Position numbers and translations under genes: made by a program. Positions 33,301 through 44,480 of a stretch of DNA of 64,000 bases are shown here, in pieces. How positions within the stretch are numbered: position 1 is the stretch's first letter; each line of letters opens with the position of its first letter. Origin of the DNA: Acridotheres tristis (taxonomy: Eukaryota > Chordata > Aves > Passeriformes > Sturnidae); the NCBI GenBank assembly GCA_037013685.1, contig CM072886.1, positions 2,976,001 to 3,040,000 of the forward strand. The letters are read 5' to 3'. The notes below the pieces were generated by a model. The model was not told where the DNA came from, made no database searches, and saw nothing but the letters and a program-made list of their open reading frames with translations.

Positions 33301-36300
33301 CCTGTTAAAAAGTTGCAGCACTGTAGGAAGGCTGTGAACTACTCCTGAAGTTATGCGGGAGATGTTGCCCTGAACTTTTATCGATGCCTGGTGGGATTTT
33401 TGCAAACTGTCTTTGAAGCTCTGCAGAGGCTCTGCACAGTCAGTAACCAAGATTTCATCACATCCAGTCCAAATTCTCACCACTTCTAAGCAGAAAAGAC
33501 CTAATTGCAGCTCCTGGCCATCAGGCAGAGAGTCCTGTCCATGTGAGAAACAGCAAATAGTCCTAAAAATGCCTTGTTAAGGTCAACTCTTTGGCTGCTG
33601 GAAATTAGCACAGCTTGATTATTACTTACATGCTTTGAGTGTCAAACACCAGCTGGGACCCAGTAGCTGGAAGCTCCTGGTCCTTCTGGCTTTTTCTGGG
33701 CTGTTGGAGATGTGAGTGTCAAGCTGAGCAGAGGCAGCTAATGAAGGCATCTCTCTCTAGAGGGGGTGATGCCTTTCTGGTGAAAGAAATCTGTTCCTGT
33801 GCTCGGAGAGAGCCATCCTTATTGCTTCCTGATGTCAGGGTGAATTGGGTTCAGCTGCCCCAGGGACAGAGTTTCCTGAGCCACTCATGCATTTGCAAAT
33901 GCTTCAGGTGGAGGGACAGCAATAAAATGCAGCCAGGAATGTTCAGGGGGAAGGAAATGAGCTGCCACCAGCCCTGTGTGCTCCTCATGAAGTGGAACAC
34001 CTGGACAGATCTGTGTCCCTGCTGAGGGGATGTTACAATCCAGCCACTGCTTCCCTGGGGAATTAATTTTGGGGTTTTTTTAAATGCTGGAATATACTGA
34101 ATCAGAAATAACAGAAGGCTTTTTTCCTACAAACAGCCCTTGACCTTGTGTTATCTTCCCATTAACTTTATTTTTTCATGATCCCAAATCACCCTATGGA
34201 GAAAGATCCAGAATTTTCCTGCTGCCAGTACCTGCAGCTCCAAACTTCCCCACCTCCTGCACATGGTAAATCTGAGTCTCTGACTGCATCACCCATTTAA
34301 TCTGAAATATGACTCAGTCCTAATTTCCCAACTCATCTTATTGACTCCATCATAATTAATTACACCAGTAAATCATCCCATTAGATGCAAAAATGCCAAC
34401 ACATACAACCACGGTGGTTTTCAAGTATTAACTCATAGAGGCAGCTAGAAACCCCAAATGACAGCTCTGTCCACCTGAAATTGCCTCTCCCATCTTGCAG
34501 TGACCTCTTTTCTCCCCCTCTCTGCTCTGGGCTGGTATCATGAAATAGTTTGTCACCTGCTCTTGAAGTGTATTTGGGAAGAAATCAAATGTTTCATGGG
34601 CAAAGAACCATCTTGTAATCATATTTCCTATTGATTGGGAAACTCTGGAGTAATATTCAATGGAAGGTGTCTGAAAGAAGTCCCCTGCTGGTGATCATCA
34701 CAATTAATGTACCACTGGGACCACAGTAATCAGGAGGTGCCATGAGAAAACAACACAGCTCTGTGACCCAAATGGCTTCTGGCTGAATTCCAAAGTGGTC
34801 CCACTTTGTCACTTGAGTGGAATGGCTCAGAGAATTGGGAAGGGGTCGTGTAATTATTCCTTCATCCCTCTCACCCCTACTCCTTCTACTCGTAATGCAA
34901 CTTCAAAGTGGGCCAGAAGGGAATGACTGCAGCTCTCATTTTTTATTGATTTATTTCATTTATTCCAACTGCTTAGCATCCAAGGCTCCTACTGCACCAT
35001 AAAAACATGATCCAAATTGCTTTTTTATCCAAGGATTGATTATTTTTTGTTGCAGAGAACTGCTCTTCTGTGGGTCTTTGCCCTCTTAGATTTGTGATTA
35101 GATTTGTGATCCAATATTGCAGATAAGGAACCCCAGTGACACCGTGGCTTTGCAGTGGCTGCAATTTTGTTAAAAAGTCTTCAAATCCTTCCCAGTTTTC
35201 CTGAGACGACTTCAGTCATGGAAGTCACTTTTTGTTTTCATGTCCTCCTTCTGCAAAAAGAGAGGACCAGGGTGACAATAAAGCTGCCAACTCCCGTTTT
35301 CCAACCCTATGCCTCCTCCACAGAAATGCTTAGTTCCTTTTCACACAATATTTTTGTTATCCTGTGTTTTACATCTGTAGTTTTGAGCTGCCTCACTGAA
35401 AGCAATAAAGCCTAAAGAAGTGACCTGTTATCTGTGGTTGCACAATTTTTTTCTGGCCACTCTGACCTTGACTGTGTCCTGTAGCATCAGTGTTTAAACA
35501 TCCCAGAGGCTCAGCTGCTGGGCCTGCAGGATTGCTCTTCAATTGCCTTAAAACAGTTGTGAAATGGATTTTTGGTCTTTACAGCCTCAGAGCACTCTTT
35601 GGTCACCAGATATAGCAGGTACACCAACAGCTTCCATTTGGGTTTTCCCACTGTAAAGGGCTCCACACAGCAGGCTCCCCTTCACCCTGGAGTTTTTGGG
35701 CTGCACACAGGAAAAACTCAGGGAATTTGACTGACTAAGGCATCTTTAAAATGTATGGCTCCTCAGTTATTTTATTTTCCATGATTTCTGCTAATCTTGA
35801 GCTCACAGAGGCCACAGAAAGGCTTTGCTGATCCCATCCTCTCATGGTTTTTGTGGTCCATCTTTTCTTCAGAGCCTGGGGGGAATAGCAGCAGTAGATC
35901 TGTGAGGAAGCTGTGAAAACTTCCCTCAGCTCAGCAGCTTCCCCAAAATTCTGCTTTCTAGCAGACATCTCCAAGGAAGTAAGATTATTGTTGGTGACTC
36001 ACTGTGAAGAGGCTCTCAAGAAGTCCCAGGAAATGGTCTTTGAAGAGCTGGGAGCATCCAACAGCTGCAAGAGAAAATGAGCACATTTAGCTTTGATGTG
36101 TTTTGATGCAGGACCAGTAATTTCATTTTTGGCATTATTATGGAAGCAAAACATCTATTAACAGGGCGTAATTTATTTTAAAAAGGAGAGCAAGAATGTT
36201 TACTGTCTTCCTGGTAATGCAATTGGGCTGTCCCATGATCATCTATCAGGCACGACAGCATCTCCCAATTTTATGCAGATTTGTTATTTAAGCAAATTTT

Positions 36301-36655
36301 CTGTAGTTGCAGAAGGGGAGGGGGTGTTCTTTCTTTTAGTGTACACCTCTAATTTATTTAAATCAGAGCTTTCCTGCAGGGAAGTAAAAATAAAATCTTT
36401 GTTTTTGCTGCGTGACAGGAGTAGAGTTTGCAAAGACAGTCTCATTTCTTGTCTCCTGAGACAGACAGCACTGGCAGGGTGGGACCTTCTGTGCCCCTCT
36501 GAAATCACCACTGAGACTTTGATCAGTACAGCTACAACCAGGGCTTGGAGGCTTTTTCTCTGAACTTAAATATTAACAAAGGCTGTTCCAGTTTCTGACA
36601 TTCCTTTCTCTTGGGAGGGATGGTGAGGAGCAGGCAGAGGGCTCAGGGACACTTT
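33301..36655. other. Unique sequence, 3.4 kb, no gene seen
   Basis: Contains a perfect 12-base tandem duplication at 35086-35109 and an AT-rich block at 34290-34400 with CATAATTAATTACA wording that could be a conserved element. The 128-codon open frame at 33639-34025 is cysteine-rich but unrecognised. Confidence 0.5.
35086..35109. repeat. 12-base tandem duplication
   Basis: TTAGATTTGTGA occurs twice in direct succession. Confidence 0.95.
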
Positions 36656-36880
36656 AGAATCACAGAGGCATGGAATCATTAGGGTTGGAAAAAACCTTTA
36701 AGATCATCGAGTCCAACCCTTAACCCAGCACTGCTGTGTTCACCCCTAAACCCCAAGTGTCACGTCCATGTTTTTGAACACTTTCCAGGGATAATGACTC
36801 CATCACCCTCTTGGGCAGCTTGTTCCAATGCCAGACCAGCCTTTCAGTGGAGAAATTTCTCCCTGTTTAAGAGCTGTGCT
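36656..36880 (-). mobile_element. CR1 LINE 3' fragment, type C
   Basis: Plus-strand reading: 'GGAATCATTAGGGTTGG', 'TTTAAGATCATCGAGTCCAA', 'AACCCAGCACTGCTGTG', 'CCAGGGATAATGACTCC', 'CTTGTTCCAATGCCAGACC', then 'TTCAGTGGAGAAATTTC'. Confidence 0.92.
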
Positions 36881-38179
36881 CACACCCTGTTCACTCAGGC
36901 TGAAGCTAAATTCCCAAAAAGCCTGACAAAGACTTCACTATTTTTCTCTCCCACTTTTCCCACTTTTCCCTGCATCTCTGCACAAAGCCATGGAGTAAAA
37001 TCCTTGTGTAATTAGTGGCAAAATTCCCATTGACTTCAGCGGGGCCAGGATTTCACCTTAGACCTAAAATTGCCTGTAAATTCCCTTCTAATTTAATTAG
37101 TGGGCTGAACTGTTCTCAGTGGTGCATTGAGAAAGAAAAGTTCTTTCCACTACAGGAAATGGCAAGTTCAGCCCTACGTCCTGCACTATTTATAGGGGAC
37201 CCACATCCTCCATCCAGCCTTTAATCCTGGTGAACTTCCATAACTTCTTACCAATGAGAATCTCTTTCCACCTCAAGCTGCTGGAAAGGATTAGCCCATA
37301 ATTAAATTTCTGCAGTTTAAGGCATCTTCAGCATATGAAAAATCTGCCTTTCTGAGAACTGATCATTTCTCTGCTTGGTTACAGTGAACATACAGACACA
37401 AATCAGGATAATTACACAGTGATATACATACTTCTATTTTTTTATTTTATTTTTTTTTCCCCAACACAGAGTGAATTAAAAGGTTTAATTTTCTTTTGTG
37501 GCACCCAGTCTGGCTAATTGATGTTATCTGGGAAGCTTGCCCAGAGGTAGCATGTAAGACATTCTGTGTCTGTCAAACAAGAAATACCTACAAACAAACA
37601 AACTCATCCCCCTCTGTTCTCTGTATCTGAGCTCACAAAGTGTTCAGAGTGAGTATCCAGAAATCTGATGAGGAACACAAGAAGCCTGAGCCTGAACCAT
37701 CCAGAACAGGGGAATTCCAGGGAATTTTTTTCCCCTCCAGCAGATGAAATATTTATTGCTCAGCAATTGCAGAAGGAGAAAGTGTTTTGCATGTTTTGCA
37801 TCCCTAACATCTATTTCCCTTGGCACAGGTTAAGGGGGCAGCAGAATTACCAGGCGGTTCTAATGAGCCAAGAGATCATAATTTATAGATCTGCCTTGAG
37901 ACACACAGGCCTGGCCATCTGCACTGCACTTTGCTGGGTGTGAAACTTAGTTCAGGAAATCTGATTTCACACTGCTTCAAGGTAAGCAATGTCCTTCTGC
38001 TGCCTCGTGGCACCAAGTCAGCCTGGTTCTTCCTCTGCTGCTCTTGCGTGCTGCCCTCAGAGCTCACCTGGAGGCTGCAGGTACAGAAACACCTCATTAG
38101 TCTCTGGACCTTTGGGAATTTTCCATGTTCATTTGGCAGGATCCATTCTGTTCAACCTGGATGTGGTGAGAGATGTAGA
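36881..38179. other. Unique sequence, no gene seen
   Basis: Has a T-rich patch at 37436-37458. The segment 37400-37560 is AT-rich and moderately complex. A plausible donor (AAG|GTAAGC) at 37982 has no convincing partner acceptor. Confidence 0.5.
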
Positions 38180-38340
38180 GAATCACAGAACCACAGGATA
38201 TCCTGAGCTGGAAGGGACCCACAAGGATAATTGAGTCCAATTCAGTCCCTGCACAGGATACCCCAACAATCCCATTCTGTGCCTGAGAGAATTGTCCAAA
38301 CACTTGCTGAACTCTGGACACTGAGAGATACTGCCCTGAG
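38180..38340 (-). mobile_element. CR1 LINE 3' fragment, type B
   Basis: Plus-strand reading: 'CACAGGATATCCTGAGCTGG', 'GGGACCCACAAGGATAATTG', 'CCCTGCACAGGATACCCCAAC', 'TGTCCAAACACTTGCTGAAC'. It loses similarity at about 38340. Confidence 0.92.
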
Positions 38341-38584
38341 CTCACCTGAAAATGTAGTCAGCCTTGCTGGTTTTGGAGGAAAAAAATAATAATAATAAAA
38401 AAGTAAGGGCAGCAAGAAAATGTTGCATTTCAGAAGGTTTAATTGTATATTGGATACTGGTGGATAAAACACCTTTGCAGTGTAAGGGAGTCCAGGGTTT
38501 CCATTTAAACTTTGCTCACCAGAGATGTCATCCCAGCACTTGGACAGAGAGGTCAGATGTCTCACAGCAAATTTTTTACAGATT

Positions 38585-38640
38585 TGACGGATTATTCAGA
38601 GTTGGAAGGGACCCACGAGGATCATCAGAATGGCACAGGT
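38585..38640 (-). mobile_element. CR1 LINE 3' tip, type B
   Basis: 'GAGTTGGAAGGGACCCACGAG' and 'GATCATCAGAATGGCACAGG' match the type B tip. It lies about 245 bases from the fuller type B copy and has the same orientation. Confidence 0.75.
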
Positions 38641-38767
38641 AGGATGGAACCTGTGACATTGGTGACATCAGCACCGTGCTCTGACCAACTGTGCTGGTAT
38701 CACTGCAATTTATTTGTGACAATGTGTTCCTGAGGTCCCAGCTGTGCTGGATTTGTGCCCCCAAAAT

Positions 38768-39165
38768 CTCAGAATCATGGAATTGTTAGGGTTGGAGAAG
38801 ACCCTAAAAATCATCCATTCCAGCCATTACCCCAACACAACCATGTTCACCACTAAACCCTGTCCCCAAGTGCCACATGCACAGGGCTTTTGAGCATCTC
38901 CAGGGATGGTGACTCCCCCACTGCCCTGGGCAGCCTCTTTCGATGCCAGACCACCCTTCCAGGGAAGATTTTTTTCCTAATATCCAGCCTAAATCTCTCG
39001 TAGCACAACTTGAGGGGATCTCCTCCCACCCTGTCACTTGTAACCTGGGAGCAGAGACCAATCCCCACCTGGCCACGCTTTGTAAACAATTTCCAAGGAA
39101 AAGAACTGTTCTAATTCCCTCCTTAAGGAATATTAATACCACATTCAGCTTCTTCAGGGCTGTGG
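38768..39165 (-). mobile_element. CR1 LINE 3' fragment, type C, long
   Basis: Plus-strand reading: 'AGAATCATGGAATTGTTAGGG', 'CACTAAACCCTGTCCCCAAG', 'CCAGGGATGGTGACTCCCC', 'CCTAATATCCAGCCTAAATC', then the region further inside the element, 'GGAGCAGAGACCAATCCCC', to about 39165. It is the longest type C copy of the window. Confidence 0.92.
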
Positions 39166-40560
39166 CCTTTGCTTATGTTTGAATGTTTGAAGAGCCAGTG
39201 GGAGCCAGTTCACCCCAGGGTGGAACATGCTCCCAATGGAATTGCCAGCAGAAACACAACCCTGCCAAGAAATGAACCCGCCAGGCTTCTGCCCTGTGGG
39301 GACTCCGGGGCATTTGTGCACTGGGAGACTTGCTGGTATCTGATCCTGCTGGGAAAAAAGCATGGAAAAAACAACAACCTCCATCCCAGGAGCTGTGTCC
39401 GGCCATACCATAACAAAAGTCCTTACTGTGAGGTAAGGATTCCCTTTCCAGCAGGTGGATTGGTAGCTCTGAAAAGCTCAGGTTGCTCTGGCTCAGCCAT
39501 TCCCAGGCAGTTCATGGCAGGTTTCCATCCTGCAGAATGGAAAACATCTTTCCCATCCCCACACATTGTCTTTGTGCAAGGGAAGGCTGTGCAGGCATGG
39601 AGGTGACTTGTTCATCATTTCTCCTGCAGCACTCACAGAGCAGAAACCCACAGTGTGCCCTTCTATGTTATCCCAATTAAAAGGTTGGGGGTTTTTTTCC
39701 CAGAAGGAATTACAAACCTCAATCTGTGCTCTCTCTTTAGCACTGGAGGGAGATGATGCTCTATAAGCAAACTGCTCCTTTAAAAAAAAAGTTTCCATGG
39801 GTTCTGTGTGTTCTTTGGCATGTTTTCTATATTCTGTATTTATTTTTCACTCCTGCCTGCAGCTTCAGTTGGAGATAATTGCTCTTTCTTTGTCATCATG
39901 CAAGGTGAGCTGGCTCCCCAGTGTGCTTGAAGACCTTCAAATGCTTTCCAGCTAGTCCAGGAGCAAGACAGAATGCATTGTAAAACAGTTGCTTGCCACT
40001 CCCAGCAGAATTTGAGCATAGGAAATATGACAGATTATTCAACCCCTAGGTAGGCAATTAAAGGGGAAAAAACCCAACTCAGCAGCAAAGGCTGTGCTGT
40101 TATAGCTGGGAAAGGATTGCCTGAGAAAAAGGACTTCAGTGTCATCTGATTTTTGGAAATTGGTAGTTGCAGTGGGACTGGCTTTGAACAATGTCCTTTT
40201 TATTTTTTTTTTTACGGAAACTTTGCTCTCCCTGGAATTGCATCTTTGGTATGGCAGTATGAGGGAGCAATGGAGGGAATGTCCTCTTTGCTCCCAGCCA
40301 AGTTTTGCTCATCAGCTGGAGATCCTGGTGTCAGTCAGTGTCAACTCCAGGAACAGCTGAGAGACATCCCTTGACCCTGTGGGTAAAAGTGCCCAGGAAT
40401 GGGCTGAGATAATTTGATTTTGGAAGAATCGCCAAAATGTTGGTTTGAGAAGCTCATGACCCAGGTACTTAAAGATGTGCATAGAAACAGGAACTGAAGC
40501 TGGTTATGTTAGCTGAAGAGGTTAATATTATCCTGTCCCTTCATTGGAGGAGTGATTAAA
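39166..40560. other. Unique sequence, no firm gene
   Basis: A 145-codon frame (39169-39606) contains a good splice-donor match, GAG|GTAAGG at 39433, but its left part touches CR1 sequence and no good acceptor is visible. T-rich at 40198-40214. Confidence 0.5.
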
Positions 40561-40685
40561 TGTTGGAACCCAGAATCCTGGGAGTTTTCAGCTTTCTGTG
40601 CTTTCTGACACTGACCCCCAGGAGAACACTGCTTCTGACCTGATCCTTGGAGAAGGCTTCCAGATTTGAGTGACAGAGGGTAGGT
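40561..40685 (+). mobile_element. 5' fragment of an LTR, same family as 48249
   Basis: Begins TGTTGGAACCC, the same start as the solo LTR at 48249. It follows it for about 120 bases through 'CTTTCTGTGCTTTCTGACAC', 'GAACACTGCTTCTGACC' and 'CTTGGAGAAGGCTTCCAGA', then ends near 'GTGACAGAGGGTAG'. The rest of the LTR is missing; a CR1 3' end begins about 20 bases later. Confidence 0.85.
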
Positions 40686-40705
40686 GCAGCTAACCCATTA
40701 CAGTT

Positions 40706-40884
40706 AAGCTTTGGAACAGCTCTCCAGGGAAGTGGTGGAGTCACCATCTCTGGAAGTGTTGAGAAAACGAGTGGATGAGGCACTTTGTGATTTGGATTAT
40801 TGGGCACTGTGGAATTAGGAGGAAGGTTGGATTTGATCATCTTGGAGGTCTTTCCCAACCTTAATGTTCCTGTGATTCTGTGAG
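40706..40884 (+). mobile_element. CR1 LINE 3' fragment
   Basis: 'GGAACAGCTCTCCAGGGAAG', 'GGTGGAGTCACCATCTCTGG', 'GGTTGGATTTGATCATCTTGG' and 'AATGTTCCTGTGATTCTGTG' follow the CR1 end and tail. The wording is older than type A. It sits where the truncated LTR stops. Confidence 0.92.
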
Positions 40885-42231
40885 TGGTTCAGCCAGTGCC
40901 CTGTAAGCTGCCTTCCAAAATCTGAGCAGTGAAATGGGCCCTTATTTCCCATCTGAGAAGCGAAGTGCAGAGGTCAGCCCTGAGAGGCTTTGCTGTAGTT
41001 CTGCACGTCCCAGGGAAGAACAGGATCCCTTCAAAGGCTGCTTGGGATGGGGGGACACTGCTGGGGCCATGCACTCATCCCTGGACAGACACCACATCAG
41101 CAGTTGCAGGGGAGTGTTGCTGTGCTCAGTAAAGGATCTTTCACTGCATTCCGGGCAGAGCATCCAATAAATGGGAAAACATTCTGCACTCATAAAACGC
41201 AGTGATAACTAAAACACAGAGTGACTGAGGCTGCAGCAGCTCTACTCCAGCCCTATAAAACGAGGAGTCACACAGAGATTTGGAAAAAGCTGTTTTTTCC
41301 CCAACCTGGCAAGCGTTGTCTCGAGCAGTAAATCCCAAAGCCAAGAAGCCTGGGGGTGCTGCCTTGGGAGCTGTAAGTTTGACAGTGATAACCCAGAGAA
41401 GGGCAAGGCTCTGAGTTAATTCAGCCAGGCTCCTGCATTACACCCTGGCTCACCATCCCTCAGCCAGTCAGGGGCAGAGCAATCACATTCCCATTTGTCT
41501 CACCAGAGGTGTCAGTGCTCCAGCTGCTGACCTGATCCTTCCAGTGCCCATTGCATCACTGCCCTCTGGCTCCCAGCTGCTCCATACAAAAGTCATTACT
41601 GGACTGCAGAGATACTCTGGCTTTTCCTTTTTAGGCAAAAACAAACAAACAAATAAAATATTCAGCTTTGCCTGCGTGGTCCCTTTGTGGTTTTGAGGAG
41701 GAAGGGGAGTGGTGGGGATTTTTTTCCCAGTCCCTGCCATGAAGTGTTTCACTCACTTTTCCCAAAGTGCTTGTGATTTGAGGCAAGACCAGAAAAGAGC
41801 CTATTAAAATGTGCTAATCTTTCAGCCAGTCTATCTGATAGACACATGAAAGAGGGACAAGTCTTTATTTGTCATCCAGTAGGGCCAAAATTGCAATCCC
41901 TAGTGTAGAATTGATCTGTTTTGCAAATACTGGCTGGACAACAGAGAAACTTTTTAAAGCCTGTGGCTCAGTTTATAAGAATAAATGCAAAACATATAAG
42001 AAAGGTATGAAAAGGGATCTGGATTTTTCCTGCTGTTTTGCAGAGAAAGGTCACAACAGTGTTCTTGTGGTCTAATTCTGTTTTTGCCTCAGAGCTTTAC
42101 AGCAGCAAAGCCTTGGAATATCCCACATCTTGAACTTCCATGCTGCTTCTTTTCAGAAATAACACAAAGAGCCCTCCCACCATTTTCTGCAATGGGTTCT
42201 CAATGAAGACTGAAATAAAGCAGATATTTGG
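40885..42231. other. Unique sequence, no gene seen
   Basis: Anonymous. Frames are open on both strands at 40929-41193, with no domain recognised. Confidence 0.5.
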
Positions 42232-42422
42232 GACCTCTGGAACAGCCCAGAGAAGCTGTGGCTGCCCTTGGATCCCTGGAGGTGTCCAAGGCCAGGTTGG
42301 ACAGGACTTGGGACAAGCCCTTGGGATGGTGGAAAGTGTCCCTGCCCATGGCAGGGGGGTGGAATGAGATGATCTTTAAGGTCTTTTCCAACCCAAACCA
42401 TTCTTTGATTTTATGATTCAAA
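42232..42422 (+). mobile_element. CR1 LINE 3' fragment, type A
   Basis: Starts within 'CAGCCCAGAGAAGCTGTGGC', then 'GGAGGTGTCCAAGGCCAGG', 'CCCATGGCAGGGGGGTGGAA', 'TGATCTTTAAGGTCTTTTCC' and the tail 'CATTCTTTGATTTTATGATTC'. The tail is well preserved. Confidence 0.94.
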
Positions 42423-44108
42423 CAAGAATGGGAGGCCTTAAACCACTACAGTTTTTCACATCTAACCTAATTAAAACCTCAATTTTCCCAGTGTCCCCAC
42501 AGAGAAGTAAGAAAAATTACCTTGGTGAAGTCACTTGATGTCCACACATCCTCCTGATAGTCTGGCATTGCAGATGCAGCATCCTTGTGTTGCCAAATTC
42601 TTGAGGAATTCCACCCACTGGCTTGATTATTATGCACTTTGGGACTTATTTACTCACATCAACAGGAGCAACTTGTGACTTGAAAATCCAAGTTTTGCCA
42701 TCTAAGCAAAGGAAAAGATGTTTAGGTCACCATGGGAGACCTGGATCACACAGATGAATTCTCTAATCCTTCCCTGCACCCCTAGACTCTCAAGCTGACC
42801 ACAAATATTTGAAATAACTAATTTGTCTCCTGAAATGAGTCATAGTGTATATTTCTCACCTACATTTTTTTTAAAGATGTGATTTAATTTCATCAAACAC
42901 GCCAAAGAGAAACAATATTGAAACAAAAGGGGATGCAGCAAAGTTTGCTGAGAAAGTTTTCCCAATGCAAATTGCACAGAAATTAATCTGGCCTCCAGTT
43001 CACATCTACTGTTTGTGAAATGTTTTAAAACCATTCCCATTAAATCAGTATGATAAATGCATTTAAACCTTGAATAAATAATTTCGAGGAAGAGCAAACA
43101 TCTTGTTTTTAATTATGACACTGTCACTGGGGAGCCTGAGGGCTCCTGTGCAAATGCACTTTGTCATCACCTGCTGCACACCTGTCTGAGTGCTTTATCT
43201 GCCTCCCAGGAGACACTGATAGTAAATAGGAGCTGGTTTTAATTTCTCCTTCCCTAAGGGATAAACTGCCTTCTGTTTACCCCCTCAATGCTGTGCTCAG
43301 GAATAAAAACACCCAGGCAGGGCAGACAGTGTGCAGGATCTTGCTGGTGGCTCAAATCCTTGGGATATCAGTACATGCAGGACCCAGATCTTCAAAGGGA
43401 TTTGACTCCTACTGATTGAATTTGATTTTGGGGACTTGGGACATTTTGTAAATTGATGTTCCACGCTCGTAAGGCACAAGTGAAAATTTGATTTAAGGTC
43501 TTAGAGAGTATAACTCTTGAAAATGTTACCACTCAGAAACATGACTTATCTGGGCTAAACAGCCTTTAAAGATGATCACAGTCTGGCTCCATGCCTGGAA
43601 CCAAAATGAAAGGCAATCTCTTGGCCTGGGAAGAACCAGACAAGCCTGGCAAGGGTAATTTTCAGCCATTTTCATCTGCTGTGCAAAGAGAAGATAAGGC
43701 AAAGACAGGAATCAGGAGCAATAACAACCTGTGCTTTCTGATTGTTCTTCTGATCTCCCTGTTAAGTAAATTAATTTTTATATAGGGGATTTATAAGAAA
43801 AGCATTAATGTTTAATTACACTTAGTGCTTTGTTGCTAAGGGCAATGCCAAAGCAGATGTTTTTGTTGATGTCTGTTGTTTTAATTGCACGCATTTCAGA
43901 AAGGAATATGTGAGGAATATAAGGGAGAAAGAACAGCCTTGCATTTAGAAAAAGGAGAACTGGACTTCTGGAGCACATCTGCATGTTTGGGTTCACCTGA
44001 GTTTACTTGGACAGTGCTTTAGGAGCACCTGGAGTATTTGGGGTGTGATCTGTCTATGTGGTAGCAAATCCCAGTTAATTTTATTTACTGAAATTTTATT
44101 TACTTTTA
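42423..44108. other. Unique sequence, no gene seen
   Basis: The block 43090-43230 is of mixed composition with two CACCTG E-box words and TTAATTATGA; it could be a conserved element but is untested. Confidence 0.5.
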
Positions 44109-44136
44109 TTAATTTAATTTATTTAAATTAAATTAA
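44109..44136. repeat. AT-only inverted repeat, 12-base arms
   Basis: TTAATTTAATTT (44109-44120) and AAATTAAATTAA (44125-44136) are exact inverted copies around a 4-base ATTT spacer. It lies next to the ATTTT microsatellite. Confidence 0.95.
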
Positions 44137-44141
44137 ATGTG

Positions 44142-44195
44142 ATTTTATTTTATTTTATTTTATTTTATTTTATTTTATTTTATTTTATTTTATTT
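44142..44195. repeat. (ATTTT)n microsatellite
   Basis: About eleven near-perfect ATTTT units. It ends about 40 bases upstream of a plus-strand CR1 fragment, so it is not that element's tail. Confidence 0.96.
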
Positions 44196-44235
44196 GCTGA
44201 AGCTCTCTGCCATTTTACAAGAGGACACAGTCTTT

Positions 44236-44480
44236 AACTGTGCCAGGGGGAAGTTTAGGTTGGACGTTAGGAAGAGTTTCCTCACAGAAAGGGTCATTAG
44301 ATGTTGGAATGAGCTTCCCTGGGACGTGGTGGAGTCACCATCACTGGAGGTGTTGAAGGAAAGTCTGGATGTGGCACTGAGTGCCATGGTCTGGGTGACA
44401 GGGTGGTTTTAGGTCACAGGTTGGACTCAATGATCTCAAAAGTCTTTTCCAGCCTGTGGAAATCCTGGTTCTGTGGTTCC
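44236..44480 (+). mobile_element. CR1 LINE 3' fragment, type D
   Basis: 'AAGTTTAGGTTGGACGTTAGG', 'GGAATGAGCTTCCCTGGGAC', 'GATGTGGCACTGAGTGCCATG', 'GGTTGGACTCAATGATCTC' and a decayed tail 'CTGGTTCTGTGGTTCC'. This is the same subfamily as 4133-4382, in opposite orientation. Confidence 0.93.

Noticed and set aside
33639..34025. 128-codon cysteine-rich frame
   Set aside because: Cysteines are irregularly spaced and match no family I know; no splice or promoter signals.
39169..39606. 145-codon frame with a GAG|GTAAGG donor
   Set aside because: The left part grades into a CR1 copy and no pyrimidine-rich acceptor is visible; only the donor is good.
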